From Variovorax paradoxus (lineage in GTDB: Bacteria; Pseudomonadota; Gammaproteobacteria; Burkholderiales; Burkholderiaceae_C), in contig NZ_CP102931.1 of the NCBI RefSeq assembly GCF_024734665.1, positions 6,198,001 to 6,262,000 on the forward strand: a stretch of DNA of 64,000 nucleotides. Reading direction: 5' to 3'. Under the pieces are notes generated by a model, which was given only the letters and a program-made list of their open reading frames with translations, ran no database searches and was not told where the DNA came from. Of the stretch, positions 52,007-61,691 are shown piece after piece. Each line of letters begins with the position of its first letter. Position 1 is the stretch's first letter. The translations under genes and the position numbers were made by a program.

Positions 52007-54217
52007 ATGCCCGCTCCCCGTTTCTTCCTCCGGCCGACCGTGGTCGCGTCGCTGCTCGCGCTCAACACCGTGGCCGCCATTGCCCAAACCACCACTGCCG
52101 AGCCGGCTGCGGCATCGGCCAGCGGCACGCTCTCCACGGTGACCGTGGAAGCCAGCGCCGATGCATCGGCCGAAGGCCTGACCAAGCCCTATGCGGGCGG
52201 CCAGGTGGCGCGCGGCGGGCGGGTCGGCATCCTGGGCAACCAGGACATGATGAGCACGCCGTTCTCCAGCACCAACTACACCAACGAATTGATCCAGGAT
52301 CAGCAGGCCAAGAGCGTGGCCGACGTGCTGCTGAACGATCCGTCGGTGCGCCAGGCGCGCGGCTTCGGCAACTTCCAGGAGCTGTACGTGGTGCGCGGCT
52401 TCCCCGTCTACTCGGACGACGTCTCGTACAACGGCCTCTACGGCATGCTGCCGCGCCAGTACATCGCTTCTGAATTCTTCGAGCGCGTGGAAGTATTCCG
52501 CGGCGCCAACACCTTCCTGAACGGCGCCGCGCCCGGCGGCAGCGGCATCGGCGGCGCGATCAACCTGCTGCCCAAGCGCGCGCCCAACGAGCCGCTCACC
52601 CGTGTCGGCTTCGGCGTGCAGACCGGCGGCCAGGGCTTCGTCAACCTCGACCTGGCGCGCCGCTTCGGTCCCGACGACAGCCTGGGCATTCGCGTGAATG
52701 CCGTGCGCCGCGAGGGAGGCACCGGCGTGAAGAACGAAAGCCAGCAGCTCAGCGCCTTCGGCGTGGGCCTCGACTGGCACAACCGCAATGTGCGCCTGTC
52801 GGCCGACTTCGGTTACCAAGACTACGACCTGAAGGACGGCCGCCCGAGCCTGACGCCCTCTTCGACGCTGCCGATTCCCCGCGCACCCGACGCCCGCACC
52901 AACTTCGCCCAGCCCTGGACCTACTCGAAGGAAAAGGACAAGTTCGCCACCTTCCGCGGCGAAGTCGACATCACCGACAACATCACGGCCTGGGCCGCCG
53001 GCGGCGTGCGCCGCAGCGACGAAGACAACGTGCTGTCGAACCCCACGCTCACCGACTCGTTCGGCAACACCAGCAACACGCGCTTCAGCAACACCCGCAA
53101 GGACCGCATCGGCACCGCTGAACTCGGCGTGCGCGGCAACTTCGCGACCGGCCCGGTGAAGCACACTGTGGTGGCCTCGGTCGCCAAGTACAGCAACGAC
53201 CGCGACAACGCGTACACGATCTCGCGCGGCACCATCCGCAACAACATCTACGCACCGTACGCAACGGCATACCCGGTCGCCAACGCCTTCACCGGCAACA
53301 CGCTGGAAGACCCGCGCCTGACCGACAAGATCGACACCTCGAGCGTGGCCATCGCCGACACCATGTCCTTCATGGACGACCGCCTGCTCGTCACGCTCGG
53401 CGCGCGCCGCCAGACTATCGAGCAAACCAGCTTCGCCTACACCACGCTCAAGCAGACGAGCACCTACGACAAGAGCAAGACCACGCCGGTGGCCGGCGTC
53501 GTGTTCAAGATCACGCCGACCGTGTCGGCCTACGCCAACTACATCGAAGGCCTCGTCAAGGGCAACGTCGCGGGCACCACCGTGAACAACCGCCCCGTCA
53601 CCAACGCTGGCGAAATCTTCGCGCCCTACCAGGCCAAGCAGAAGGAAGTCGGCGTCAAGTACGACGGCGGCACGCTCGGCGCCAGCGCCGCGTTCTTCAC
53701 CACCGACCAGCCCACCTACTACTACTCGGGCCAGACCTACGGCCTGTACGGCAAGCAACGCAACCAGGGCCTCGAGTTCTCGGTGTTCGGCCAGCCCACC
53801 AAGGGCCTGCGCCTGCTCGGTGGCCTGACGCTGCTCGACGCGAAGCAGAAGAACACGCAAGGCGGCGCGACCGATGGCCTCACCGCCATCGGCGTGGCCA
53901 AGCAGCAGGCCAATCTCGGCGCCGAATGGGACGTGCCCGGCGTGCGCAACCTGTCGCTGAACGCACGCGTGCTGTACACCTCGAAGCAGTACGCCAACGC
54001 CACCAACACGCAGTCGATACCGTCGTGGACGCGCTTCGACATCGGCGCGCGCTACCTGGTCGACCTCGGCAACGGTCGTGCGCTCACGCTGCGTGCGCGC
54101 ATCGACAACTTGTTCAACAAGTCGTACTGGGCCTCGGTGGGTGGCACGCAGGGCAGCAACTACCTGGTGCTGGGTGCACCGCGCACCTTCGCGGTGAGCG
54201 GCACCATCGACTTCTGA
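52007..54217 (+). CDS. TonB-dependent siderophore receptor
   Basis: A 736-residue outer-membrane receptor. A signal peptide (through VAAIAQ) is followed by a plug domain (residues ~45-200, with SVADVLLNDPSVRQARGFG, YVVRGFPVYSDD and FFERVEVFRGANTFLNG) and a 22-strand barrel ending in phenylalanine (GTIDF). It fits the ferric-siderophore receptor subfamily. A Fur-like box lies just upstream. No siderophore biosynthesis, FecIR or permease genes are linked, so it probably takes up a foreign siderophore. It converges on gshB with a 12-base gap. Confidence 0.94.
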   Translation: MPAPRFFLRPTVVASLLALNTVAAIAQTTTAEPAAASASGTLSTVTVEASADASAEGLTKPYAGGQVARGGRVGILGNQDMMSTPFSSTNYTNELIQDQQAKSVADVLLNDPSVRQARGFGNFQELYVVRGFPVYSDDVSYNGLYGMLPRQYIASEFFERVEVFRGANTFLNGAAPGGSGIGGAINLLPKRAPNEPLTRVGFGVQTGGQGFVNLDLARRFGPDDSLGIRVNAVRREGGTGVKNESQQLSAFGVGLDWHNRNVRLSADFGYQDYDLKDGRPSLTPSSTLPIPRAPDARTNFAQPWTYSKEKDKFATFRGEVDITDNITAWAAGGVRRSDEDNVLSNPTLTDSFGNTSNTRFSNTRKDRIGTAELGVRGNFATGPVKHTVVASVAKYSNDRDNAYTISRGTIRNNIYAPYATAYPVANAFTGNTLEDPRLTDKIDTSSVAIADTMSFMDDRLLVTLGARRQTIEQTSFAYTTLKQTSTYDKSKTTPVAGVVFKITPTVSAYANYIEGLVKGNVAGTTVNNRPVTNAGEIFAPYQAKQKEVGVKYDGGTLGASAAFFTTDQPTYYYSGQTYGLYGKQRNQGLEFSVFGQPTKGLRLLGGLTLLDAKQKNTQGGATDGLTAIGVAKQQANLGAEWDVPGVRNLSLNARVLYTSKQYANATNTQSIPSWTRFDIGARYLVDLGNGRALTLRARIDNLFNKSYWASVGGTQGSNYLVLGAPRTFAVSGTIDF

Positions 54218-54229
54218 CCTGCTGCTGCG

Positions 54230-55189
54230 TCAGCGGCCCTGCTTGCGCAGGGTCTCTTCCAGCGCATCGATGAACATCGCCGGCACGTCGAAGCCGGTCT
54301 GTTCGGTGATTTCCTGAAAGCAGGTCGGGCTGGTCACGTTGATCTCGGTCACCGAGTCGCCGATCACGTCGAGCCCGATCAGCAGCAGCCCGCGCGGCGC
54401 GAGCGCACGGCCCACGGTCTCGGCGATCTCGCGGTTGCGCGCGGTCAGCGGCTGCGCCACGCCCTTGCCACCCGCCGCCAGGTTGCCGCGCACTTCGGTG
54501 CCCTGGGGAATGCGCGCCAGCACGAAGGGCGCCGGCTCGCCCGCGATGATCAGGATGCGCTTGTCGCCCTGCACGATCTCGGGCACGAAGCGCTGCACCA
54601 TGATCGTCTCGGCGCCGTCCTTGTTGAGCGTCTCGACGATGGAGCCGAGGTTCAGCGCGTCTTGCCGCACGCGGAAGATGCCCATGCCGCCCATGCCGTC
54701 GAGCGGCTTCAGGATGATGTCGCCGTGCTCGGCGTGGAAGTCGCGCACGGCCTGCGAGCTGCGCGTTACCAGCGTGGGCGTGGTGAACTGCGGAAACTCC
54801 ATGATCGCGAGCTTCTCGGGGTGGTCGCGCAGCGCGCGCGGCTTGTTCACCACCTGCGCGCCCTCGCGCTCGGCCTGCTCCAGCAGGTGCGTGGCGTAGA
54901 TGTATTCGGCGTCGAAGGGTGGGTCCTTGCGCATCAACACGGCGTCGAAGTCCTTCAGCGCCTTGGCCTCGGTGATGTCGACGCTGTACCAATCTTTCGG
55001 GTCGCCGGTCAGCGTGATCTGTTGCACCGTGGCCGTGACCACGCCGCCCGACTTCCACTGAATGTCCTGCGGCAGGCAGGCCGCGATGCGGTGGCCGCGG
55101 CGCTGGGCCTCGCGCATCATCGAGAAGGTCGTGTCCTTGTAGATCTTGAAGTGATCGAGCGGATCGGCGACGAAGAGGATGTTTTTCAT
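54230..55189 (-). CDS. gshB: Glutathione synthetase
   Basis: A 319-residue ATP-grasp enzyme that joins glycine to gamma-glutamylcysteine. N-terminal KNILFVADPLDHFKIYKDTT, central ILKPLDGMGGMGIFRV (nucleotide loop) and C-terminal TEINVTSPTCFQEI are typical. Length is normal. In many relatives gshB directly follows gshA; here kup and two plus-strand genes lie between them. Confidence 0.97.
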   Translation of the reverse strand: MKNILFVADPLDHFKIYKDTTFSMMREAQRRGHRIAACLPQDIQWKSGGVVTATVQQITLTGDPKDWYSVDITEAKALKDFDAVLMRKDPPFDAEYIYATHLLEQAEREGAQVVNKPRALRDHPEKLAIMEFPQFTTPTLVTRSSQAVRDFHAEHGDIILKPLDGMGGMGIFRVRQDALNLGSIVETLNKDGAETIMVQRFVPEIVQGDKRILIIAGEPAPFVLARIPQGTEVRGNLAAGGKGVAQPLTARNREIAETVGRALAPRGLLLIGLDVIGDSVTEINVTSPTCFQEITEQTGFDVPAMFIDALEETLRKQGR

Positions 55190-55357
55190 CAGGCGTTCTT
55201 TCTTGCGGTGCCGGGAGCGGCGGCTGCCACCGGGATATCGGGCGCGATGTTGCCGGAAGCGGCGATGTCCTTGCCGGCCGGGGCCTTTTCTTCATGCGTC
55301 CGGCCGGGCTTGAGGAATCGCATCGGGCGATTGTGCCGGGAGGCCGACAGCACCAGA

Positions 55358-55390
55358 TGGTCAACAATCTGAATTCCATAATGTCAACCA
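55358..55390. promoter_or_regulatory. GTCAAC repeats flanking a -10-like element
   Basis: TGGTCAAC (55358-55365) and GTCAACCA (55383-55390) give GTCAAC direct repeats 23 bases apart, with TGGT and ACCA ends in inverted order. CATAAT at 55377-55382 is a possible plus-strand -10. This is the AT-rich part of the 279-base gap between gshB and the NTF2-like gene. A regulator site is possible but weakly supported. Confidence 0.3.
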
Positions 55391-55468
55391 TCAGGCACGG
55401 GAATTGCACGAACGCAGTCGCGACACCCCGCCGTGCACCGCCATGGCCCAGCAAGATTGGAGAACCCC

Positions 55469-55900
55469 GTGGACGCATCCGTTTCGCAGCAAAGCAACCC
55501 CGCGCTCGACCCCGCCGCCGTGGTCGACGAGTTCCTTCGCCTGGTGATGATCCCCGACCCGCAGTCGGCCTCCCGCTTCACCGCACCCGACATCCGCATC
55601 CGCTTCACCGGCAACCGCCCGATGCAGGCGCCCGGCGACACCTCGGCCTTCAATGCGAAGCGCTATGCATGGGTCAAGAAGAAGATCGAGCGCACCGAAA
55701 CGGTGGCCGGCGGCACGCCTGAAGAAACGGTGGTCTACAGCCTCGGCACGCTCTACGGCGCATGGCCCGACGGCACGGCCTTCGAAGGCAATCGCTATGT
55801 CGACCGCTACGTGGTGCGCCACGGCCTGATCGTGCAGATGGACGTGTGGAACGACAGCGCCGAATGGCTGCTGGTGCGCGCCGGCCTCGCCGTGCTGTGA
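55469..55900 (+). CDS. NTF2-like (SnoaL-type) protein
   Basis: A 143-residue protein of the NTF2-like fold: DPAAVVDEFLRLVMIPDPQS, DIRIRFTGNRPM, then VDRYVVRHGLIVQMDVWNDS. I use the GTG at 55469 because GGAGAA lies six bases upstream; an upstream GTG at 55433 would add 12 residues. The next gene begins 10 bases after its stop, so the two are co-transcribed. A substrate-binding or isomerase role linked to the deacetylase-like partner is inferred only from position. Confidence 0.75.
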   Translation: MDASVSQQSNPALDPAAVVDEFLRLVMIPDPQSASRFTAPDIRIRFTGNRPMQAPGDTSAFNAKRYAWVKKKIERTETVAGGTPEETVVYSLGTLYGAWPDGTAFEGNRYVDRYVVRHGLIVQMDVWNDSAEWLLVRAGLAVL

Positions 55901-55910
55901 GGCCATCGGC

Positions 55911-56834
55911 ATGACGACACGCTGGCCCGACCGGCTTCCCACGCACGACCGCTTCGACTACCGGCCCATCACGCGGCGGCCCGACTACGTGTGGCCGAAC
56001 GGCGCGCGACTGGCGGTGTACATCGGCTTCAACGTCGAGCACTTTGCCTTTGGCGACGGGCTGGGCGCATGCATCGGCCCGGCCTCGCCGCAGCCCGACG
56101 TGCTCAACCACGGCTGGCGCGAGTACGGCAACCGCGTCGGCGCGTGGCGCTGTCTTGAGCTGTTCGACGCGCTTGCACTGCCCACCAGCGCGCTCGTCAA
56201 CACCGCGCTGTACGACCACTGCCCCGAGCTGGTCCAGGCGCTGGTGGCGCGCGGCGACGAACTGATCGGCCACGGGCACAGCAACGCCGAACGCCAGGGC
56301 GTGCTCGACGAGGTGCACGAGCGCGCGCTGCTGCAGCGCTGCCGCGAACGCATGTTGCGCGAGAGCGGGCAAGCGCCTGCCGGCTGGCTCTCGCCATGGA
56401 TTTCGGAAAGCACCGTCACGCCCGACCTGCTGGCCGAGACCGGCTACAGCTACACGCTCAACTGGTGCCACGACGACCAGCCGCTGCGCATGCGCACACG
56501 CGGCGGTAGCTCGCTGTGGTCGGTGCCGTATCCGCAGGAGCTCAACGACATCCCGATGATCATCGGCCGCCTGATGGACGCGAAGGACTTCAGCGCGATG
56601 GTGATCGACAACTTCGAGGAGATGCTCGAACAGTCGCGCACGCAGCCGCTGGTGATGGGCTTGGCGCTGCATCCGTACATCGTGGGCCAGCCCTACCGGC
56701 TGCGGCACCTGCGCACCGCGCTCGCACACCTGGCGCAGGCGCGCGACCGGGGCGAGATCTGGTTCACCACGCCGGGCGCGATCGCCTCGCACGTGGAAGG
56801 GCTCGCGAAGGAACGGCCGGGGGAATTCGACTGA
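55911..56834 (+). CDS. Polysaccharide-deacetylase-fold protein with altered metal site
   Basis: A 307-residue protein with the NodB-type barrel seen in allantoinase PuuE and PgdA-like amidases. The first acidic motif reads FNVEHF (residues 40-45). The second, where metal-binding enzymes have HGxSH, reads HGHSN (121-125). GWLSPWISESTVTPDLLAETGY and the late VMGLALHPYIVGQPYR are typical of this branch. Amide hydrolysis on a small molecule is possible, but the metal site may differ or be absent. It is co-transcribed with the NTF2-like gene and converges on kup. Confidence 0.78.
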   Translation: MTTRWPDRLPTHDRFDYRPITRRPDYVWPNGARLAVYIGFNVEHFAFGDGLGACIGPASPQPDVLNHGWREYGNRVGAWRCLELFDALALPTSALVNTALYDHCPELVQALVARGDELIGHGHSNAERQGVLDEVHERALLQRCRERMLRESGQAPAGWLSPWISESTVTPDLLAETGYSYTLNWCHDDQPLRMRTRGGSSLWSVPYPQELNDIPMIIGRLMDAKDFSAMVIDNFEEMLEQSRTQPLVMGLALHPYIVGQPYRLRHLRTALAHLAQARDRGEIWFTTPGAIASHVEGLAKERPGEFD

Positions 56835-56852
56835 GGCGCCCTGCCCAGCGCC

Positions 56853-58784
56853 TCAAATTTCGATCTTGGAGCCCAGCTCCACCACCGCGTTGTTCGGCAG
56901 CCCAAGGAACGCAGCCGCCCCGCTCGCGTTGTGGTGCATCTGCGCGAACAGCTTCTCGCGCCACGGTGCCATGCCGCTGCCAAGCGTCGGGATCACGACG
57001 TCGCGCGACAGGAAGTAGCTGGTCGTCATCGGTTCCAGCTGGCAGCCGCGCATGCGCGCGTTTTCGAGTGCGCGCGGCAGGTCGATGTCGTTCTTGAAGC
57101 CGTAGTGCACGATGATCTGCCAGCAGTGGTGGCCGAGCGCCTCGATCTCGATGCGCTTGTCCATCGGAATCCACGGCACCTCGTGGTTGCGCACGGTGAC
57201 GAACATGTTCTGCTCGTGCAGCACCTTGTTGTGCTTCAGGTTGTGCAGCAACGCATTGGGCACGGTGCCCGGTTCGGCCGTGAGGAACACCGCCGTGCCG
57301 TCGACACGCGCCGGCGGGCTCACGAACACCGAGCCGAGAAAGGACTTCAGGTCGATCGCGTCGGCATGCTGCGCCTCGCCCATCAGGCGGCGGCCTTCCT
57401 TCCACGTCATCATCAGCGTGAAGACGAAGCCGCCGATCAGCAGCGGGAACCAGCCGCCCTCGAACAGCTTGAGCAGGTTCGATGCGAAGAACAGGAAGTC
57501 GACCACGAAGAAGACTGCGGTCGACGCGATGCACAGCGCCAGCGGCAGCTTCCACGCGTAGCGGATCACGAAGAAGGTCAGCACCGTGGTGATCAGCATG
57601 TCGGTGGTCACGGCAATGCCGTAGGCCGCGGCCAGGCTGCTCGACGAGCGGAACATGACCACCGCCAGCACGATGGCCACGAACAGGCCCCAGTTGACCA
57701 GCGGAATGTAGATCTGGCCCGCGGTGCGCACGCTGGTGTGCTCGATGTTCAGGCGCGGCAGGTAGCCCAGCTGGATGACCTGGCGCGTGACGCTGAAGGC
57801 GCCCGTGATCAGGGCCTGCGACGCGATCACCGTGGCCGCCGTGGCCAGCAGCACCAGCGGAATGAGCGCCCATTCGGGCGCCATCATGAAGAACGGGTTC
57901 TTCACCGCCTCGGGGTTCTCCAGCAGCAGCGCGCCCTGGCCGAAGTAGTTGAGCGTCAGCGCCGGCATCACGACCGAGAACCACGCGATGCGGATCGGGC
58001 TCTTGCCGAAGTGGCCCAGGTCGGCGTACAGCGCCTCGGCGCCGGTCACGCACAGCACGGTGGCGCCCAGCAGGATGAAGCTGGTGCCCGGGTTGTCCCA
58101 CATGAACTTCAGCGCATAGAACGGATTCAGCGCCTTCAGGATCTCGGGGTGATGCAGGATCTGCGACACGCCGAGCACGGCAATCGCCAGGAACCACACC
58201 AGCGTGACCGGCCCGAAGAACTTGCCGATGCCCGCCGTGCCGCGCTTTTGCACCACGAAGAGGCAGAACAGCACGACCAGCGTGAGCGGAATCACGTAGT
58301 GCGTGAAGTGCGGCGACACCACTTCCAGGCCCTCGACCGCAGAGAGCACCGAGATGGCCGGGGTGATGACCCCGTCGCCATAGAAGAGCGAAGTGCCGAA
58401 GATGCCGACCACCAGCAGCAGGTGGCGCAGCCTGGGCTTGTCGGCCACCGCGCGGGAGGCCAGCGCCAGCATGGCGACGAGGCCGCCCTCGCCTTCGTTG
58501 TCGGCGCGCAGCACGAGCACGACGTACTTGATGGAGACGATGACGGTGAGCGTCCAGAAGAACATCGAGAGGATGCCGTAGACGTTCTCGATGGTGAACG
58601 GCACGTGGCCGTGGCCGAACACTTCCTTGACGGCATACAGCACGCTGGTGCCGATGTCGCCATAGACGACGCCGATGGCGCCGACGATGAGGCCGGCTGA
58701 GATATTTTTGGGGGCTGACACGAAGTCGATGGGAAAAGGGCAGGCTGCTGGAATCGACGCGTCAGACACGCCGGGGTGAGGCAA
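56853..58784 (-). CDS. kup: Low-affinity potassium uptake protein
   Basis: A 643-residue Kup/HAK/KUP potassium-proton symporter with about 12 membrane helices and a C-terminal cytoplasmic domain. The signature [17 protein letters not shown] is near the N-terminus and [20 protein letters not shown] follows. An internal start at a later in-frame ATG is unlikely. It lies 116 bases downstream of gshA; the gap holds an imperfect hairpin at 58863-58885 but no terminator. Confidence 0.95.
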   Translation of the reverse strand: MPHPGVSDASIPAACPFPIDFVSAPKNISAGLIVGAIGVVYGDIGTSVLYAVKEVFGHGHVPFTIENVYGILSMFFWTLTVIVSIKYVVLVLRADNEGEGGLVAMLALASRAVADKPRLRHLLLVVGIFGTSLFYGDGVITPAISVLSAVEGLEVVSPHFTHYVIPLTLVVLFCLFVVQKRGTAGIGKFFGPVTLVWFLAIAVLGVSQILHHPEILKALNPFYALKFMWDNPGTSFILLGATVLCVTGAEALYADLGHFGKSPIRIAWFSVVMPALTLNYFGQGALLLENPEAVKNPFFMMAPEWALIPLVLLATAATVIASQALITGAFSVTRQVIQLGYLPRLNIEHTSVRTAGQIYIPLVNWGLFVAIVLAVVMFRSSSSLAAAYGIAVTTDMLITTVLTFFVIRYAWKLPLALCIASTAVFFVVDFLFFASNLLKLFEGGWFPLLIGGFVFTLMMTWKEGRRLMGEAQHADAIDLKSFLGSVFVSPPARVDGTAVFLTAEPGTVPNALLHNLKHNKVLHEQNMFVTVRNHEVPWIPMDKRIEIEALGHHCWQIIVHYGFKNDIDLPRALENARMRGCQLEPMTTSYFLSRDVVIPTLGSGMAPWREKLFAQMHHNASGAAAFLGLPNNAVVELGSKIEI

Positions 58785-58900
58785 GTGTGAACTTTAGTCC
58801 ACCTGCGTCACCCTCCCGCCCTTTTGTTTCCGTTGCTGTGGGGCCGCTATTTTGCCGTTGCCTGTGGTCGGCGCAAGCCGCCACAAGCCGCCCCTGGCAA

Positions 58901-60223
58901 TCATTCGTAGATTTCGGCGTCCGGATCGGTCGCTTCCATCTCGTAGCTGGCGGCCACCATGGCCAGCCGGCCGACCACGCCGTACATGTAGAAGCGGTTG
59001 GGTGCACTGGCGCCAGGCTTGGCGCCTGGCTGTGGCAAGTGCGCACTTTCAGAAAAAGCCAGCGGCACGAAGCTCGCGCCCGGCAGCTTCAGGTTCTCGT
59101 CGGCGGCGCGCTCGGCATGCACACGGTAAAAACCGCCGACCACGTAGCGATCCATCATGTAGACCACCGGCTCGGCCACGCCGTTGTGCACGCGCTCGTT
59201 GGTGAGCACGCCTTCCTGGACGATCAGCTCGGTGGGTTCGCGCAGCTCGCGGCTGGCGCCGGTCTTGGCGGCCGGGGCGCTGCTGGCGGTGCCGCGCGGC
59301 TTGCCGATCAACGCCTCGACATCCTTGGCATCGCGCACCGTCACCACGCCCGGGCTGCCGCTGCCGCTGTGGCCGCCCTTGACGACCACGAACGGCTTTT
59401 CGTTGATGCCGTATTCCTTGTACTTGCGGCGCACCTTGGTCAGCACCGCGTCCACATGGCTGGTCAGCACGTCGATGCCGCGGCCTTCGGCCACGTCCAC
59501 GCCTTCGGCGCGCGCATAGATCGGGTTGATGAGCCACGGGTCGATGCCCAGCAGCTTGCCGAGGCGCTTGGACAGTTCCTCGTAGCTGTGCAGGTGGTTG
59601 CTCTTGCGTCGCACCGACCAGCCTGCATGCAGTGGCGGCAGCAGATACTGCTCGTGCAGGTCTTCGAGGATGCCGGGCGTTCCCGCAGAAAGCTCGTTGT
59701 TGAGCAGAATTGTGCAGGGATCGAAGTTCTTCAGGCCCAGGCGGCGCTTGCTGCGCACCACCGGTTCGAGCGTCACGGTCTCGCCGTTCGGCAGTTCGAT
59801 CTTCTTGGGCGACTTGATGGCCGGGTCGATCGACCCGATGCGCACATTGAGCCCCGCCATATGAAAGATGCGCACAAGTTGCGCGACGTTGGCGAGATAA
59901 AAGGTATTTTTGGAGTGATTTTCCGGAATGACGAGCAGGTTGCGCGCTTCCGGACAGATCTTTTCGATGGCCGCCTGCGCGGCCTGCACCGCCAGTGGCA
60001 GCATCTCCTTCGTGAGATTGTTCCAGCCGCCCGGAAACAGATTCGTGTCGACCGGGGCCAGCTTGAAGCCGGCGTTGCGGATGTCGACGGCGCTGTAGAA
60101 CGGCGGCGTGTGCTCCATCCACTCGAGCCGGAACCAGCGCTCGATGGCGGGCATCGAGTCGAGCACCCGCTGCTCCAGTTCGTTGATCGGGCCGGTCAGG
60201 GCGGTGACGAGATGCGGAACCAT
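58901..60223 (-). CDS. gshA: Glutamate-cysteine ligase (proteobacterial type)
   Basis: A 440-residue ligase of the Acidithiobacillus/betaproteobacterial family, unlike the E. coli enzyme. It forms gamma-glutamylcysteine. Typical parts are PVDTNLFPGGWNNL, HSKNTFYLANVAQL, IGSIDPAIKSPKKIELPNG and KGGHSGSGSPGVVTVRD. It is first in the gshA-kup order and precedes proA's end by ~97 bases of non-coding DNA. Confidence 0.95.
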   Translation of the reverse strand: MVPHLVTALTGPINELEQRVLDSMPAIERWFRLEWMEHTPPFYSAVDIRNAGFKLAPVDTNLFPGGWNNLTKEMLPLAVQAAQAAIEKICPEARNLLVIPENHSKNTFYLANVAQLVRIFHMAGLNVRIGSIDPAIKSPKKIELPNGETVTLEPVVRSKRRLGLKNFDPCTILLNNELSAGTPGILEDLHEQYLLPPLHAGWSVRRKSNHLHSYEELSKRLGKLLGIDPWLINPIYARAEGVDVAEGRGIDVLTSHVDAVLTKVRRKYKEYGINEKPFVVVKGGHSGSGSPGVVTVRDAKDVEALIGKPRGTASSAPAAKTGASRELREPTELIVQEGVLTNERVHNGVAEPVVYMMDRYVVGGFYRVHAERAADENLKLPGASFVPLAFSESAHLPQPGAKPGASAPNRFYMYGVVGRLAMVAASYEMEATDPDAEIYE

Positions 60224-60320
60224 GCGGCGGCCTTGTTGGTTTTGTGCTTAAAGGTGGAGCGGAATTGTAGGATTTGGGGATGGCCGCCCCAATGACAAGA
60301 CCGCACGCGGGCGCATCGGA

Positions 60321-61613
60321 TCAGGTCCGGACTTCGCCCTGCCCGAGCACCACGTACTTGAGCGAGGTCAGTCCTTCGATGCCCACCGGACCGCGGGCGT
60401 GGAACTTGTCGGTGCTGATGCCGATTTCGGCGCCCAGCCCGAACTCGAAGCCATCTGCGAAGCGCGTGCTCGCATTGACCATCACGCTGGCCGAATCGAC
60501 CTCGCGCAGGAAGCGCTGTGCGTGCACATGGTCGCGCGTAACGATGGCGTCGGTGTGATGGCTCGAATAGCGGTTGATGTGCGCAATGGCCTCGTCCACG
60601 CCGGCCACCACCTTGATGCTGATGACGGCGGCCAGGTATTCCTCGGACCAGTCGGACTCGACCGCATCGACCACCCGGGCCTTCGGATCGAGCGCCTCGT
60701 CGGCGCGCAGGATGGCAGCAGCAGCCGGGTCGCAGCGCATTTCCACGCCCTTGGCCGCGAAGATGGCGGCGATCTCGGGCAGGAAGTCGTCGGCCACGGA
60801 AGCCGACACCAGCAGGCCTTCGGCGGCGTTGCACGGGCTGTACTTCTGGGTCTTGGCGTTGTCGACGATGCGCAGCGCCATGTCGAACTCGGCCGTGTCG
60901 TCCACGTAGACGTGGCAGTTGCCGTCCAGGTGCTTGATGACCGGCACCTTGGCGTCACGGCTGATGCGCTCGATCAGCCCCTTGCCGCCGCGCGGAATGA
61001 TCACGTCGACGAACTCGGGCATGGCGATCAGCTGGCCGACGGCCTCGCGGTCGGTGGTCTGCACCAGCTGCACCGCCTCGACAGGCAGGCCGGCTTCGGC
61101 CAGTGCTTCCGACACCAGCAGCGCCAGCGCCTTGTTCGACTCGATGGCTTCCGAGCCGCCGCGCAGGATGGCCGCGTTGCCGCTCTTGATGGCCAGGCTC
61201 GCCGCCTCGATGGTCACGTTGGGCCGGCTCTCGTAGATCATGCCGAACACGCCGATCGGCACGCGCATCTGGCCCACGCGAATGCCGCTGGGCTGCTGCT
61301 TCATGCCGATGATTTCACCGATCACGTCGGCCATGCCGGCGAGCTGCTCGCAACCCAGGGCCACGGTCTCGATGACCTTGGGCGTGAGCTTGAGGCGGTC
61401 GACCATCGGCGCCGAGAGACCGGCAGCGGTGGCGCGCTCCAGGTCTTTCTGATTGGCGACGGCCAGCACCGGGCCGGCTTCGCGCAGGCGCTGGGCCAGC
61501 GCCTTCAATGCTATGTTTTTGGTAGCTGCATCCGCACGGGCCATGAGGAATGCAGCGGCTTTGGCTTGCAGACCCAGTGTCTGCATGTGCTCGCTGACGT
61601 TGAACGCATTCAT
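60321..61613 (-). CDS. proA: Glutamate-5-semialdehyde dehydrogenase
   Basis: A 430-residue NADPH-dependent reductase of gamma-glutamyl phosphate, the second step of proline synthesis. [38 protein letters not shown] and the catalytic cysteine in [13 protein letters not shown] are clear. Length is normal. It lies 78 bases after holA. proB is not in the window. Confidence 0.97.
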   Translation of the reverse strand: MNAFNVSEHMQTLGLQAKAAAFLMARADAATKNIALKALAQRLREAGPVLAVANQKDLERATAAGLSAPMVDRLKLTPKVIETVALGCEQLAGMADVIGEIIGMKQQPSGIRVGQMRVPIGVFGMIYESRPNVTIEAASLAIKSGNAAILRGGSEAIESNKALALLVSEALAEAGLPVEAVQLVQTTDREAVGQLIAMPEFVDVIIPRGGKGLIERISRDAKVPVIKHLDGNCHVYVDDTAEFDMALRIVDNAKTQKYSPCNAAEGLLVSASVADDFLPEIAAIFAAKGVEMRCDPAAAAILRADEALDPKARVVDAVESDWSEEYLAAVISIKVVAGVDEAIAHINRYSSHHTDAIVTRDHVHAQRFLREVDSASVMVNASTRFADGFEFGLGAEIGISTDKFHARGPVGIEGLTSLKYVVLGQGEVRT

Positions 61614-61691
61614 GTGTTCATTTTCCCACGCCGACCTGTGACCCGGCTTACATGGGCCTTTTGATGGCTCGAGCCATCGCGCCCAAGCGGA

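Noticed and set aside
56931..58700. Long plus-strand open frame (589 codons) opposite kup
   Set aside because: Antisense to kup, very rich in His, Arg, Gln and Asp, no domain.
58863..58885. Hairpin between gshA and kup as a terminator or riboswitch
   Set aside because: The stem has a bulge, there is no T-run on the minus strand, and no known riboswitch pattern is visible.
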